From contig NZ_JAAXKZ010000037.1 in the NCBI RefSeq assembly GCF_012911875.1, forward strand, positions 1-44,661: a stretch of 44,661 nucleotides of DNA, given 5' to 3'. Under the pieces are notes generated by a model. It had not been told where the DNA came from and did not search any database. It was given only the letters and a program-made list of their open reading frames with translations. Within the stretch, counting starts at the first letter, position 1. Each line of letters opens with the position of its first letter. Source of the DNA: Pseudonocardia bannensis. GTDB taxonomy: Bacteria > Actinomycetota > Actinomycetes > Mycobacteriales > Pseudonocardiaceae. Positions 23,998 through 32,311 of the stretch are shown in pieces. A program made the translations under genes and the position numbers.

Positions 23998-24954
23998 GTG
24001 TCGCGAACCAACGGCGCCCTCGAGGTGATCGCCCTCGGCCAGATCGCGCGGGATCTCGCCGTCCTGGTCGACGACCTGCCCGGGCCGCACGGGACGACGC
24101 CCGTGCGCGAGCGGCGAGAACTGCTGGGCGGAAAGGGGGCCAACCAGGCCATCGCGATGGCCCAGCTGGGGCTACGGCCCGGGCTGGTCGGCGTGACGGG
24201 GGATGATGCGGTCGCCGACCGGCTGCTCGAGCAGCTGGCGGGCGACGGTGTGGACCCGACATGGGTGGTCCGCCGGCCCGGTACGGCCACCGGCCTTGTC
24301 GTCGACGTGGTGGACCGGTGTGGAGGTTGGCACTACCTGGAGGACCTACCGCCCGAGGTGCTGCTCTGCGTCACCGACCTCGCGGACGCTGCGAGCGCGC
24401 TGGCCGAAGCGGAGACGGTCGTGATCCAGCTGCAGCAGCCGACCGAGGTTGCCCTGACGGCGGCCCGGATGGCGCGTAGAGGTGTGGCCAGGGTCGTGCT
24501 GGACGGCGCGCCGCAGGACGGCGCGCACCGCGCGCCGCTGCTGGCCGAGGCCGATGTACTGCGCGCGGATCACCACGAGGCCGAGCTGCTGATCGGCCGT
24601 CCCCTCGACGGCGTGGGAGACACCGTGCGCGCTGCGAAGGAGTTGCTGAAATGCGGCCCCGGCCTGGTGGTGCTCGATGCCGGCCAGGACGGCAACGTGC
24701 TGGCCTGGGACGGCGGCGAGGTCGTCGTGCCGCTGGCCGACGTCGTCGTGGTGGACACCACCGGCGCCGGTGACGCATTCGTCGCGGGCCTGGTCGCCGG
24801 GCTCGCGCGCGGCGCCGGGCCGGAGCGGGCCGGCCGGCTGGCCACCGCGGCCGCAGCGTTGACGGTCGGTCGGCTCGGCGGCCGCCCGCACCTGACCGTC
24901 CTCGGGCTGGTCGAGCAGATGGCCCGCCTGGACGGACGCGGCTGGGAAACGTGA
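23998..24954 (+). CDS. PfkB-family carbohydrate kinase
   Basis: About 318 residues of a ribokinase-like kinase that phosphorylates a sugar or nucleoside with ATP. The family signature 1 region LLGGKGANQAIAMAQLG is near residues 42-58, and signature 2, VVDTTGAGDAFVAGLVAG, has its catalytic Asp in GAGD. The start is uncertain: GTG at 23998 (GGGGGAAAGGGA upstream) fits the family length, but GTG at 23968 or ATG at 23878 are in frame. It might supply the ribokinase step lost from the catabolic locus, though about 4 kb and an IS lie between. Confidence 0.82.
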   Translation: MSRTNGALEVIALGQIARDLAVLVDDLPGPHGTTPVRERRELLGGKGANQAIAMAQLGLRPGLVGVTGDDAVADRLLEQLAGDGVDPTWVVRRPGTATGLVVDVVDRCGGWHYLEDLPPEVLLCVTDLADAASALAEAETVVIQLQQPTEVALTAARMARRGVARVVLDGAPQDGAHRAPLLAEADVLRADHHEAELLIGRPLDGVGDTVRAAKELLKCGPGLVVLDAGQDGNVLAWDGGEVVVPLADVVVVDTTGAGDAFVAGLVAGLARGAGPERAGRLATAAAALTVGRLGGRPHLTVLGLVEQMARLDGRGWET

Positions 24955-25150
24955 ACAGAAGTCTCAGGACCCGGCGATCACCGGCGCGGGGAGCTGCTAA
25001 GACCTGGTCTCAAAACTCGGCGTGTCGCTAGGTGGACCAACGGCCCGCCCCTGGCTCCGCACCGCCCGCCTGTGGGCCCGGCCTGACGGACCGCGAGGTC
25101 TGTCAGAGAGACTGGGGGCCAGTGCCCGCCCTCTCGACCTGGAGCCTTTG

Positions 25151-26098
25151 ATGCCGCAGGGGACCGTCCGTTGGTTCGACGCCGAACGGGGTTTCGGCTT
25201 CCTCGCGCCCGAGGACGGCTCGCCGGACGTGTTCGTGCACGCCTCCGAGATCGTCGGGGACGGCGGCGCGAAAGTGCTCCGCGAGGGTCAGGCCGTCGTG
25301 TTCGAGGTCGGCGAGAACGACCGCGGGCCCCAGGCGCTGCGCGTTCGCGTCACCGCCGATGCGGCCACCGGCAGCGCCGTGGGCCTGCTCGGCACCGTCA
25401 ACTGGTACGAGCCGGGCAAGGGGTACGGCTTCGTGTCGCCGGACGGCGGCGGCGCCGACATCTTCGTGCACAGCTCCGCCATCGTGACCGGCGGCGTGGT
25501 CACCGAGGGGCAGCGGGTGGCCTTCCTGATCGTCGAAGGCGAGCGCGGCCCGCAGGCCGGGCACGTGATCCCGCTGGGAGCGGGGGCCGGCCCACCCGCT
25601 GCGGCTGGCATCGCGGACGGTGCCGACGGCACGGTGGCCTGGTACGACGAGGACAAGGGCTTCGGCTTCATCAACCCCGACTCCGGCGCCGGGGACGTCT
25701 TCGTTCACGCCCGGGCCCTGGCCGAGGGGCTGACGTGGCTCGCGGAGGGCGACCGCGTCGCCTACGAGGTGGCTAGTGGAGACAAGGGCCCGCAGGCCCG
25801 CGACGTGCACCTGGTCCGGGGCGCCGAGCCCCAGACGGCGCCGCGGCGGTCGGCACCTGCCGCGGCCGCAGGGCCGGCGGCGCGGGGCGTGCCCGTACGA
25901 GGCGGCGAGGGCGTCGTCGCGCGCTACGACGGCGACCGCGGCTTCGGCTTCATCACCCCGGACGCAGGCGGCGACGATCTCTTCGCCCACGTGTCCGTGA
26001 TCATGGGGTCGGAGCCGCTGCAGAAGGGTGACCGGGTCCGGTACGCGGTGCGTCAGAGCGACCGGGGCCCGCAGGCCGACCGCATCGAACGCCTCTGA
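25151..26098 (+). CDS. Protein with four tandem cold-shock domains
   Basis: A 315-residue protein made of four CspA-like nucleic-acid-binding domains at about 3-67, 80-139, 159-222 and 253-313. Each has an RNP1-like block (RGFGFL, KGYGFV, KGFGFI, RGFGFI) and RNP2-like block (DVFVHAS, DIFVHSS, DVFVHAR, DLFAHVS), and each ends in the GPQA-type strand. A Pro/Ala-rich linker (about 228-250) separates the last domain. Ordinary bacterial cold-shock proteins are single domains of about 67 residues. Domain 4 has Arg at the usual first-strand Trp and Ala in RNP2, so its binding may differ. ATG at 25151 follows GGAG. Its likely role is RNA chaperoning or binding of long single strands. Confidence 0.88.
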   Translation: MPQGTVRWFDAERGFGFLAPEDGSPDVFVHASEIVGDGGAKVLREGQAVVFEVGENDRGPQALRVRVTADAATGSAVGLLGTVNWYEPGKGYGFVSPDGGGADIFVHSSAIVTGGVVTEGQRVAFLIVEGERGPQAGHVIPLGAGAGPPAAAGIADGADGTVAWYDEDKGFGFINPDSGAGDVFVHARALAEGLTWLAEGDRVAYEVASGDKGPQARDVHLVRGAEPQTAPRRSAPAAAAGPAARGVPVRGGEGVVARYDGDRGFGFITPDAGGDDLFAHVSVIMGSEPLQKGDRVRYAVRQSDRGPQADRIERL

Positions 26099-26328
26099 AG
26101 AGGCGGCCCCACCGATGGCTGATCACTTCCCGACGAGAGTGCTCGTTCCTCCCCGTCGATGGTGCCGTCAGCAACGCGGCTGCAGCCTCCTCCAGGAGAT
26201 CGATCTCCCTCGTGGTGACGGGGGTCCCGTGCCGACCCGAGGACCTGCTCCGCGCTCAGAAGCTCACCAGTCACCCCCACCCAACGACACAGAGCTACCG
26301 ATGTATCCCAAACGAGTGAATGGATGCG

Positions 26329-26591
26329 TTAGACCTGATCGCAGAGCTCGATCTTTATGAGCCGGCGGACGTTGATCACGGTGCAGGCCAGCGTGAGTAG
26401 CGCCAGCGTGGTGTGCAGCTTGTCCGGTCGGCATCGTGGCCCGGCCCGCCCGGCCGTGGTGGCCGCGCACGGTCGGGTTCGTGTCCAGCAGCGGCTCAAA
26501 CAGCATGCTGTCGTGGGTGTTTGCCGCCGATAACATGACGTGCAGCGGTAGCCCGTTCGCGTCGCACAGAACGTGGTACTTGGAGCCGGCT
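26329..26591 (-). pseudogene. IS5-type transposase remnant
   Basis: The minus strand reads SKYHVLCDANGLPLHVMLSA, then NTHDSMLFEPLLDTNPTVRG (an IS5-family core with the second Asp region), and jumps through a deletion and frameshift to TLALLTLACTVINVRRLIKI at the end. The middle third, including the catalytic Glu, is missing, as is the N terminus. The remnant abuts a DNA-ligase fragment. Confidence 0.7.
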
Positions 26592-26706
26592 GTTACTGGG
26601 CATTCCCGGGCCGCGCGGGCTGGAGTACGTCGGCAAGGTCGGCACCGGTTTCACCCGGGAGATGCTCGGCGACCTGCTCGCCAAGCTGCGCCCGCTGACT
26701 GCGGAG
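26590..26706 (+). pseudogene. Fragment of an ATP-dependent DNA ligase (LigC/LigD type)
   Basis: The plus strand encodes LLLGIPGPRGLEYVGKVGTG followed by FTREMLGDLLAKLRPL. This matches the C-terminal OB-fold region of ATP-dependent ligases involved in non-homologous end joining. No ligase sequence precedes it and the frame runs on without similarity. Its left end coincides with the end of the IS5-type remnant, so an insertion and deletion event probably created the junction. Confidence 0.65.
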
Positions 26707-26910
26707 TGCAGGAGAATCACCGCGGGCGCCACCCCACCACGAGCCTTTCTCCCTGCAGTGCATCGTCCGGGTCCGACCACGTCGGCTGCCCGACGCACAC
26801 CACACGAGGGAGCAATGCGGGAAGATAGGCGGGCTGGTTTCGGGCGGGCCACTTGCCGATCTCCAAGACAGTTCCTCGTCGACCGATGAGCTCCGTGTGG
26901 CGGCTGTGGC

Positions 26911-27207
26911 TCAGTGTTGGTCGTAGTGGTCCTCGTGGGCGGCGTGCCGCTGCCCGTCATGCAGGTAGTCGACGTGGTCGCCGTGCGGCACCGAGGTGTG
27001 TTCGCAGCCGTGACCGTGCTGGTGTTCGTGGCTCTCCACAGGCGTGTGCGTGGAGACCTCGCACTCGCGCCACTGCCCCTCCTGCTGACGGTGCACGTGA
27101 CCGTCATGGGCGTAGTCGACGTGATCACCGTGCTGGAACGAGACGTGTCCGCAGGCGTCGCCGTGCTCGTGGCCGTGATCGCTGTGGGTCTGCTGAGCGG
27201 TAGTCAT
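26911..27207 (-). CDS. Small histidine-rich metal-binding protein with internal duplication
   Basis: A 98-residue soluble protein with about 25 histidines. Two repeats of the pattern C-x-H-x-S-x-x-HGDHVDY-x-HDG-x-x-H lie at about 22-42 and 69-89, joined by a linker with VSTHTPVESHEHQHGHG. Actinobacterial proteins of this kind are often encoded near zinc transporters and are thought to hold zinc or nickel. ATG at 27207 follows GGAGTACCCG. No transporter or Zur gene is seen nearby, so the metal is a guess. Confidence 0.78.
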   Translation of the reverse strand: MTTAQQTHSDHGHEHGDACGHVSFQHGDHVDYAHDGHVHRQQEGQWRECEVSTHTPVESHEHQHGHGCEHTSVPHGDHVDYLHDGQRHAAHEDHYDQH

Positions 27208-27628
27208 CGGGTACTCCAGAGATGCGGGCGTCGTGTGCGCGGATCGGTGCCTCTGGGAGGACGCCGGCCATGACGTGCCAGGAAAGAACGCCACCGATGT
27301 CGTGGCGGCACCGGATTGGCCGGACGCCGGATGCGGCCGGTCCTTCGTGTCGGTCACCTGCGTCGGACGCCGGATCAAGTGCCGGCGCGGTTCCCCGGGA
27401 GTGTCCAGGCCGACCGCGACGATGACCACGTGGTCCTTCGGGCCATGGATCGGGTAGGCGAACGGCCCCGGGGTGGCGTAGTCCGCCTCGTGTTCCGCGG
27501 TTCTGCTGGTCGAGGACGCGTCGCCACTGGCTGTGGCCGACCTCCGGGCCCGGCTGGATCATTTCCCTTTCTGCCGGTGCGCCAGGCCGCACCGCCGTCG
27601 GCCCGGTCGCGGGTGCGCGCTCACTCAT
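27208..27628 (-). other. Probable decayed gene downstream of hsp20
   Basis: ATG at 27628 with AGGCGAGG just upstream opens a frame containing MIQPGPEVGHSQWRRVLDQQ. Near 27500 a more protein-like text appears in another minus frame (DYATPGPFAYPIHGPKDHVV, then AVGLDTPG). Joined, these may be a broken gene of about 130 residues. I do not recognise the family. Confidence 0.3.
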
Positions 27629-27634
27629 CCTCGC

Positions 27635-28087
27635 CTAGCGTGTGCCACCTTCGGTGGCGCTCGCCGTGACCTGCTGTGACTCCTGGTCGCTGGCCCGGAG
27701 CTCGATCCGCCGGGGCTTGGCCTTCTCCGAGACCGGGATGGTCAGGCACAGCTCGCCGCGCGCGTAGTCCGCGGTCATATTGTCCAGGTCCAGGCTGTCG
27801 CCGAGGAACACCTGCCGGGTGAAGATCCCGTAGGGGCGCTCGTCGACGATCACCTCGTCGCCCTCCTGGTGGGCGGGACGCCGTTGCGCGCGGATCGTGA
27901 CGACGTTGCGCTCGACGGTGATGTCGACGTCCTCAGGATTGACCCCCGGCAGATCGAAGTAGGCGAGGACCTGATCACCCCGACGGAAGGCCGCCATCGG
28001 GATCGGCCGGGGTCCCTGCCTCTCCCCCATCATCTGCTGCGCCAACCGCTCGAAACCCGCAAGCGGATCGAACCTCATCAATGACAT
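27635..28087 (-). CDS. Hsp20/alpha-crystallin small heat-shock protein
   Basis: A 150-residue small heat-shock chaperone that binds unfolding proteins without ATP. The alpha-crystallin domain runs from about 38 to 130: AYFDLPGVNPEDVDITVERN, the GIFTRQVFL strand near 87-95, and GELCLTIPVSEKAKPRRI near the end. That last block contains the A-x-x-x-x-G-x-L-type motif as ARGELCLTIP. ATG at 28087 follows GGAGGAGG. It has a short N-terminal arm (MRFDPLAGFERLAQQM) typical of the class. No CIRCE or HAIR operator is evident upstream. Confidence 0.9.
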   Translation of the reverse strand: MSLMRFDPLAGFERLAQQMMGERQGPRPIPMAAFRRGDQVLAYFDLPGVNPEDVDITVERNVVTIRAQRRPAHQEGDEVIVDERPYGIFTRQVFLGDSLDLDNMTADYARGELCLTIPVSEKAKPRRIELRASDQESQQVTASATEGGTR

Positions 28088-28897
28088 CGGTGTCCTCCTC
28101 CACGCACTGCTCGCTCACCGCCGGCTTGGTCGCTGTTGTGGTCTGCCTGCGCACCGGTTCCCAGTGACGCCCGCAGGTTGCCGGGATCCGTCGAGATCCC
28201 CGCCGGACCCGCCCACCGATATGTGTTGGCGTCCTGGCCGTTGCAGGCCCGCCAGCCACGCAGATGCGATTGTTCAGAAGGGTCCTTCTCCAAGCCTGGT
28301 CCCCGGGGCGTGAGACGGGACCGCACGACCCGACCTGTCAGGACCACCGACCCCGTGTGGCGGGCTCGCGCTCGTGGCCGGGATCAGCCACGTGGGCCCC
28401 GAGTGCATACCGAGCTGCCTCCCGCGGTGTTGGTCCTCGGCTCGCTCACCGTGATGGCGGTGGGCCCGCGCCCGCGGCGCTGCGGCAGCTCGACGGGCGA
28501 ACCGATCCGAGCACCTGCACGTCGCCCCGTCGACCGGATACGCGGCACGTGGGTCATCCGCCGCGAATGCGGCCAGGACAAGCCGGTATTCACCCCGGCC
28601 GGCGGCTGGTCGAGCGCACTGCGCGCTCATCGATGAACCGTACCCGTGCCGGTCCGCGAAGGTTTCGCCTCGGCGTGGGCAGATCAAGGTGCCGGTGTGC
28701 GGATGCGTCGTTGTTGGCGGGTTGCGAGTCCTCCGCGCGCGATTCTTCGGGTGATGGTGTTGATCGCGGCCCAGCGGATCATCGCCTCGGTCGAGCTCGG
28801 CGCCCACCGTGTCGGCCTCACGACCCGCATCGTCCAGCGCGAGCGACCACCGCACCGACGCCAACCGTCGTTCCGTTAACCGCGCCGCGGTCCGTCG
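28088..28897. other. Non-coding/decayed stretch with an IS5-type C-terminal remnant
   Basis: No intact gene is seen. On the minus strand, near 28684-28800, STEAMIRWAAINTITRRIAR, followed by GGLATRQQRR and a stop at 28684, resembles the C-terminal end of IS5-group transposases. The remaining part (28088-28680) shows no recognisable coding sequence. Confidence 0.45.
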
Positions 28898-29803
28898 ATG
28901 AGATCATCAGCCGTCTACCCTGGCTGGCGAGGAGGCGGCGTGCGAGCAAACGCGTCGGCGCTGGCAGCCGGGAGGCGTCATTCGGTCGGTCGCCGCCGGG
29001 ACGGGACTGTTGTCGCCGTGGGGAACGATGCAGCTGGCGAGTGCCGCGTCGGGCAGTGGGAAGACGTCGTCGCCGTGGCAGCGGGCAATGTCCATACCGC
29101 GGCCAACACGGGACGGTCTCACACGGTCGGACTCCGCTCCGACGGTACCGTCCTGGCGACCGGGTGGAATGGCGACGGCCAATGCGATGTAGCCGCGTGG
29201 CGAGATGTCACAGCCGTGGCCGCTGGCTGGCGCCGCACGCTCGGACTCCTTGCCAACGGCACCGTGCTGACAGCCGGTCGAAACTCAGAAGGACAGTGCG
29301 ACCTGCAGTCCTGGCGCGAGATAGTGGCCCTCACTTGTGGCGACTGGCATTCAGTGGGAGTCCGGGCGGACGGTTCAGCACTGGCCGCGGGCAACAACCG
29401 CCGGGGGCAGTGCGCCGTCGACGACTGGCGCGGCCTCAGCGCCGTCGCGGCCGGGTGTCTGCACACCGTCGCCCTCAGGGGCGACGGGCGGATCCTCGCG
29501 GCCGGAGACAACAGCTGTGGGCAGTGCGACGTCGGTGAGTGGGAAGACGCGGTGGTGCTGGCCGCGGGCAGCTACCACACTGTCGCAGTCACGGCGTCCG
29601 GACGGGTCCTCGCGGCCGGAGACAACAGCTGTGGGCAGTGCGCGGTCGGCGATTGGCAGGACGTCGTCGCGGTGGCGGCGGGTTCCACTCACACCCTCGG
29701 CCTGCGCGCCGATGGTACGGTCCTCAGCGCAGGAAACAATGCCGACTATCAGTGCGACGTCGGCTCCTGGTCGGGAATCGGGATTCCGAGCGTCAGAGCC
29801 TGA
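28898..29803 (+). CDS. RCC1-repeat (BLIP-II-like) beta-propeller protein
   Basis: About 301 residues built of six to seven repeats with the pattern H-T-V-G-L-R-x-DGTVLAAG-x-N-x-x-GQC-V-x-x-W-x-DVVAVAAG, each about 38-46 residues. Such repeats close into a seven-bladed propeller. Streptomyces BLIP-II, a beta-lactamase inhibitor, is built this way, but most bacterial members have unknown ligands. No signal peptide is apparent at the chosen ATG (28898), which also lacks a good ribosome site, so the true start may be a nearby GTG. A short insertion (NVHTAANTGRSHT) interrupts blade 2. The pair of nearly identical blades ending DNSCGQC suggests recent duplication. Confidence 0.75.
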   Translation: MRSSAVYPGWRGGGVRANASALAAGRRHSVGRRRDGTVVAVGNDAAGECRVGQWEDVVAVAAGNVHTAANTGRSHTVGLRSDGTVLATGWNGDGQCDVAAWRDVTAVAAGWRRTLGLLANGTVLTAGRNSEGQCDLQSWREIVALTCGDWHSVGVRADGSALAAGNNRRGQCAVDDWRGLSAVAAGCLHTVALRGDGRILAAGDNSCGQCDVGEWEDAVVLAAGSYHTVAVTASGRVLAAGDNSCGQCAVGDWQDVVAVAAGSTHTLGLRADGTVLSAGNNADYQCDVGSWSGIGIPSVRA

Positions 29804-29867
29804 GCAGCGCGTTCCGTCGTGGTCGGTCGCTTCTGGGCCATTGTCCTCGCCCTCGCCGTCAATCGCG

Positions 29868-30040
29868 CACACGTCAATTGCGCGTCTGAGTAAGTGAGCC
29901 TTTCCCGGTAGCGCCTTGAAGGTCGTGAGCAGGGCGTTGCCGCGTTTCGCAAAGGGCGTGGGTGGCGGAGTGCAGCAGGTTGCGGGTGCGCTGGTCCTCG
30001 GCGAGGCCGCGGTGGTTCTTGTGCGGGCAGACCAGAACAC
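29868..30040 (-). pseudogene. Transposase C-terminal remnant
   Basis: The minus strand encodes VCPHKNHRGLAEDQRTRNLL and then, in a neighbouring frame, AKRGNALLTTFKALPGK. This matches the end of the DDE transposase family whose members close with a RGN-LLKTTFKALRR block. The frame is broken and the catalytic parts are absent. Confidence 0.55.
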
Positions 30041-30070
30041 CGGATTCGGGACTGTCAGCAAGATCGTGTG

Positions 30071-30427
30071 TCAGGCGGAAAGGGCTGCGGCGAAGTCGGG
30101 CGGGGCTGCCACGACGATCAGCTCGGCGGGGTCAGGGCCCGGGTTGTCGAGGCTGACGCGCTCGCCGATGCCGATGTGGGTCACGCTTCCAGGGCCCAGG
30201 TCGTGGTCGTTGCCGTCGTGATGCAGCTGGACCTGCCCCTGCAGTGGGACCAGCACGACGTGGGAGGGCCCATGGTCGTGTTCGGGCAGGCGACCGCCGG
30301 CGGGCAGAGTCACATGCAGAACACCGACGGGGGTCCCGTTGTCCGCGCCGAGAAGGGGCCGCACCGTCGGCCCATCGGGTATGGGGGCCCGGCGGGCGGG
30401 TGCGGTGGCAACGTCGACGATGTTCAT
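30071..30427 (-). CDS. Cupin-domain protein
   Basis: A 118-residue cupin_2 protein. The first motif, PEHDHGPSHVVLVPLQGQVQ, supplies two or three metal histidines and the second, LGPGSVTHIGIGERVSLDN, the closing strand, so this copy looks able to bind a metal, unlike the cupins of the catabolic locus. ATG at 30427 follows GAGAGG. It is the last gene behind the SufR-like regulator and FdxA on the minus strand, 9 bases after the regulator's stop, so it is probably cotranscribed. Function unknown. Confidence 0.82.
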   Translation of the reverse strand: MNIVDVATAPARRAPIPDGPTVRPLLGADNGTPVGVLHVTLPAGGRLPEHDHGPSHVVLVPLQGQVQLHHDGNDHDLGPGSVTHIGIGERVSLDNPGPDPAELIVVAAPPDFAAALSA

Positions 30428-30436
30428 GACGGCCTC

Positions 30437-31087
30437 TCAGTGGTCGGGACTCGGCGTGAGGTGGGCCAGGCACGCGGTGGTCTCGGCGAAGGGCTCCAGC
30501 GCGGTGACCATGACCGGCGCGCGGAGTTCGGTCAGCGCGCCCTGCATCAGACCCAGGTGCAGGGGGCAAACGAGGTCGCGATGCGGTTCAGCGAGTTCGA
30601 GGAACGGACAATGCCGCAGCCGGACCCGGTCGGGCGGGCCGTGTTTGTCGGCGACGGGTTCGGGTGCGAAGTCCAGGTCGTCGAGCATCGCCGTCAGCCG
30701 GTCGACCGCTTCGTCGCGGGTGATCTCGTGGAACGGCGCGGGCCGGGGGACCAGGTGCGCGCCCCACGTCCGACCGGCGGCGGTCGCGGCGGCGGCCGGG
30801 TCGTCGCTCGTGACGGACAGGTGACTGAGCAGGATCTCGGCGAGCACCCGGTAGCGGCGTGCGCCGCCGCGCGCCAGTCCGGGCCGCGCCCGGTAGCCGA
30901 CTCGTGGGCGTCCCGGGCCCGAGGGCGTGTCTGGTACCCGCTCGACGATGCCGTCGCCGACCAGGGCCTCGAGGTGGAAGCGGGCCGTGTTGGGGTGGAC
31001 ACCGAGGTGGTCGGCGATCTCGGCCACACCCACCGGTTCCGCGGCTTGTTGGATCGCGTCGAGCACCCGCTCGCGACGCTCACTCAT
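30437..31087 (-). CDS. SufR-like winged-helix regulator with C-terminal cysteines
   Basis: A 216-residue DeoR/ArsR-type regulator. The winged helix (VLDAIQQAAEPVGVAEIADH, then LGVHPNTARFHLEALV) is at about 7-45. The C-terminal part contains HCPFLELAEPHRDLVCPLHL, giving Cys-x13-Cys, and a third Cys near the end. Iron-sulphur regulators of the SufR type bind a cluster with a similar set. ATG at 31087 lies inside the end of fdxA (8-base overlap), so the two are coupled. It probably senses iron-sulphur status, NO or oxygen and may control this island; the palindrome TAACCAGTTA at 31471-31480 is a possible site. Confidence 0.78.
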   Translation of the reverse strand: MSERRERVLDAIQQAAEPVGVAEIADHLGVHPNTARFHLEALVGDGIVERVPDTPSGPGRPRVGYRARPGLARGGARRYRVLAEILLSHLSVTSDDPAAAATAAGRTWGAHLVPRPAPFHEITRDEAVDRLTAMLDDLDFAPEPVADKHGPPDRVRLRHCPFLELAEPHRDLVCPLHLGLMQGALTELRAPVMVTALEPFAETTACLAHLTPSPDH

Positions 31088-31442
31088 CGTCCTGGCCTTC
31101 CATCGGGTGCGGTGGCAGGCCGGCCACCAGCGGGCTGTCGGCTGGTATCGCCCCGAGTTTGGCCGCGCCGCCCGGGCTGCCCAGCGTGGCATCGAGACCG
31201 GGCAAGGTTTCGGTGAAGAAGCGGGCGTTGTCCTCGATGTGGACGGCCCACCTCTCCGGCACGTCGTCCTCGTAGTAGATCGCCTCGACCGGGCAGACCG
31301 GCTCGCAGGCGCCGCAGTCGACGCACTCGTCGGGGTGGATGTACAGCGAGCGACCACCCTCGTAGATGCAGTCGACCGGGCATTCCTCCACACAGGCCCG
31401 GTCCTTGACATCCACACAGGGCAACGCGATCACGTAGGTCAC
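31080..31442 (-). CDS. fdxA: FdxA-type seven-iron ferredoxin
   Basis: A 120-residue 3Fe-4S/4Fe-4S ferredoxin. The N terminus has CVDVKDRACVEECP, the C-x7-C-x3-CP set, and the second cluster is held by CVDCGACEPVCP. It is longer than minimal ferredoxins, with the usual actinobacterial C-terminal extension of about 50 residues. GTG at 31442 is chosen because GAGGAGG lies upstream and the family begins TYVIALPC. In Mycobacterium, FdxA belongs to the dormancy/hypoxia response. Here its stop overlaps the start of the SufR-like regulator. It is divergent from the hemerythrin-haemoglobin operon. Confidence 0.92.
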   Translation of the reverse strand: MTYVIALPCVDVKDRACVEECPVDCIYEGGRSLYIHPDECVDCGACEPVCPVEAIYYEDDVPERWAVHIEDNARFFTETLPGLDATLGSPGGAAKLGAIPADSPLVAGLPPHPMEGQDDE

Positions 31443-31566
31443 AGGCTCCTCCTCGCGGTGCGGCCCAGCGTAACCAGTTAACACGATAAGTACTTGTGAA
31501 AATAGAGGGAATCTGCTGGACTCCGTGTGGCACCAGTGGGTGCCGCGATAGGCGGGAGGACATGTC

Positions 31567-32304
31567 GTGACGTCGCAGATCTACATCCAGGGCACCGCCA
31601 CCGACCCCACCCAACAGGCGCAGCACATGCTGCGGGACCGCGGCGACGAGCTGCTCGCCGAGCTCGCGGCGAAGGTCGCGCTGGCCACCGAGCTGCAGCT
31701 CCGGTTGGTCGACCGGGAGGAGGCGCGGGAGACGCTGATCGATTTCTGCACCCACCGGGTGGTCCGCCACCTCCTGGCGACCGACCGGGTGCTCTACTCG
31801 GTCGCGGCCGGAGCGGCAGAGACCCGGCTGCTGGTGCGCGCGCTGCGGGCCCAGCACGACCTCGTCGCGGCCCGGATCGCCGACCTGAAGCGGGCGGACA
31901 GCTCCGCCGAAATCGCAGCCTCGGCGCACGCACTCGTCGGGTTGCTCGAGGTCTGCCACCACGTCGAGCAGGAGGTGCTGCTCCCCGCGTTGGCGGTATT
32001 GCCGGGGGTGGATCTTTCAGCGCTGGTCGACGACGTCGAGACCCTGCTCGCCGGCGGCGCACTGGACACCCCCGAGGTGCTCGACGTTCGTGAGATCCCA
32101 CACGGCCGCCGGCACCCGCGCATCTTCGGCATCTACGCGCGGCTGGCGCCCGGGGAATCCTTCGTCCTGGTCAACAACCACGACCCGAAGCCGCTGCGAC
32201 GCGAGTTCCAGGCCACCTATCCCGACCAGTTCGGGTGGGACTATCTCGAGGCGGGCCCGGACCGGTGGCAGGTTCGGATCGGCCGGCTCCCGGTGGAGGC
32301 GTGA
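31567..32304 (+). CDS. Hemerythrin-like (HHE) and DUF2249 two-domain protein
   Basis: A 245-residue protein. Residues about 20-150 form a helical hemerythrin-like bundle with FCTHRVVRHLL, RALRAQHDLV and VCHHVEQEVLLP as candidate iron-ligand helices. Residues about 170-243 are a DUF2249 domain (LDVREIPHGRRHPRIFGIYA, then LVNNHDPKPLRREF). DUF2249 is often joined to cupins, hemerythrins and NO-related proteins. The start is GTG at 31567 after GGGAGG. It heads a four-gene operon ending in a truncated haemoglobin, pointing to oxygen or NO handling. Confidence 0.82.
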   Translation: MTSQIYIQGTATDPTQQAQHMLRDRGDELLAELAAKVALATELQLRLVDREEARETLIDFCTHRVVRHLLATDRVLYSVAAGAAETRLLVRALRAQHDLVAARIADLKRADSSAEIAASAHALVGLLEVCHHVEQEVLLPALAVLPGVDLSALVDDVETLLAGGALDTPEVLDVREIPHGRRHPRIFGIYARLAPGESFVLVNNHDPKPLRREFQATYPDQFGWDYLEAGPDRWQVRIGRLPVEA

Positions 32305-32311
32305 GGCCGCG

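Noticed and set aside
26090..26105. Inverted repeat CGCCTCT/AGAGGCG over the stop codon of the cold-shock protein gene
   Set aside because: Loop of two bases and partial overlap with coding sequence make a real terminator doubtful.
31491..31506. TACTTGTGAAAATAGA upstream of fdxA as a further copy of the ACTTGCAA-type operator
   Set aside because: Left arm matches only partly and there is no right arm.
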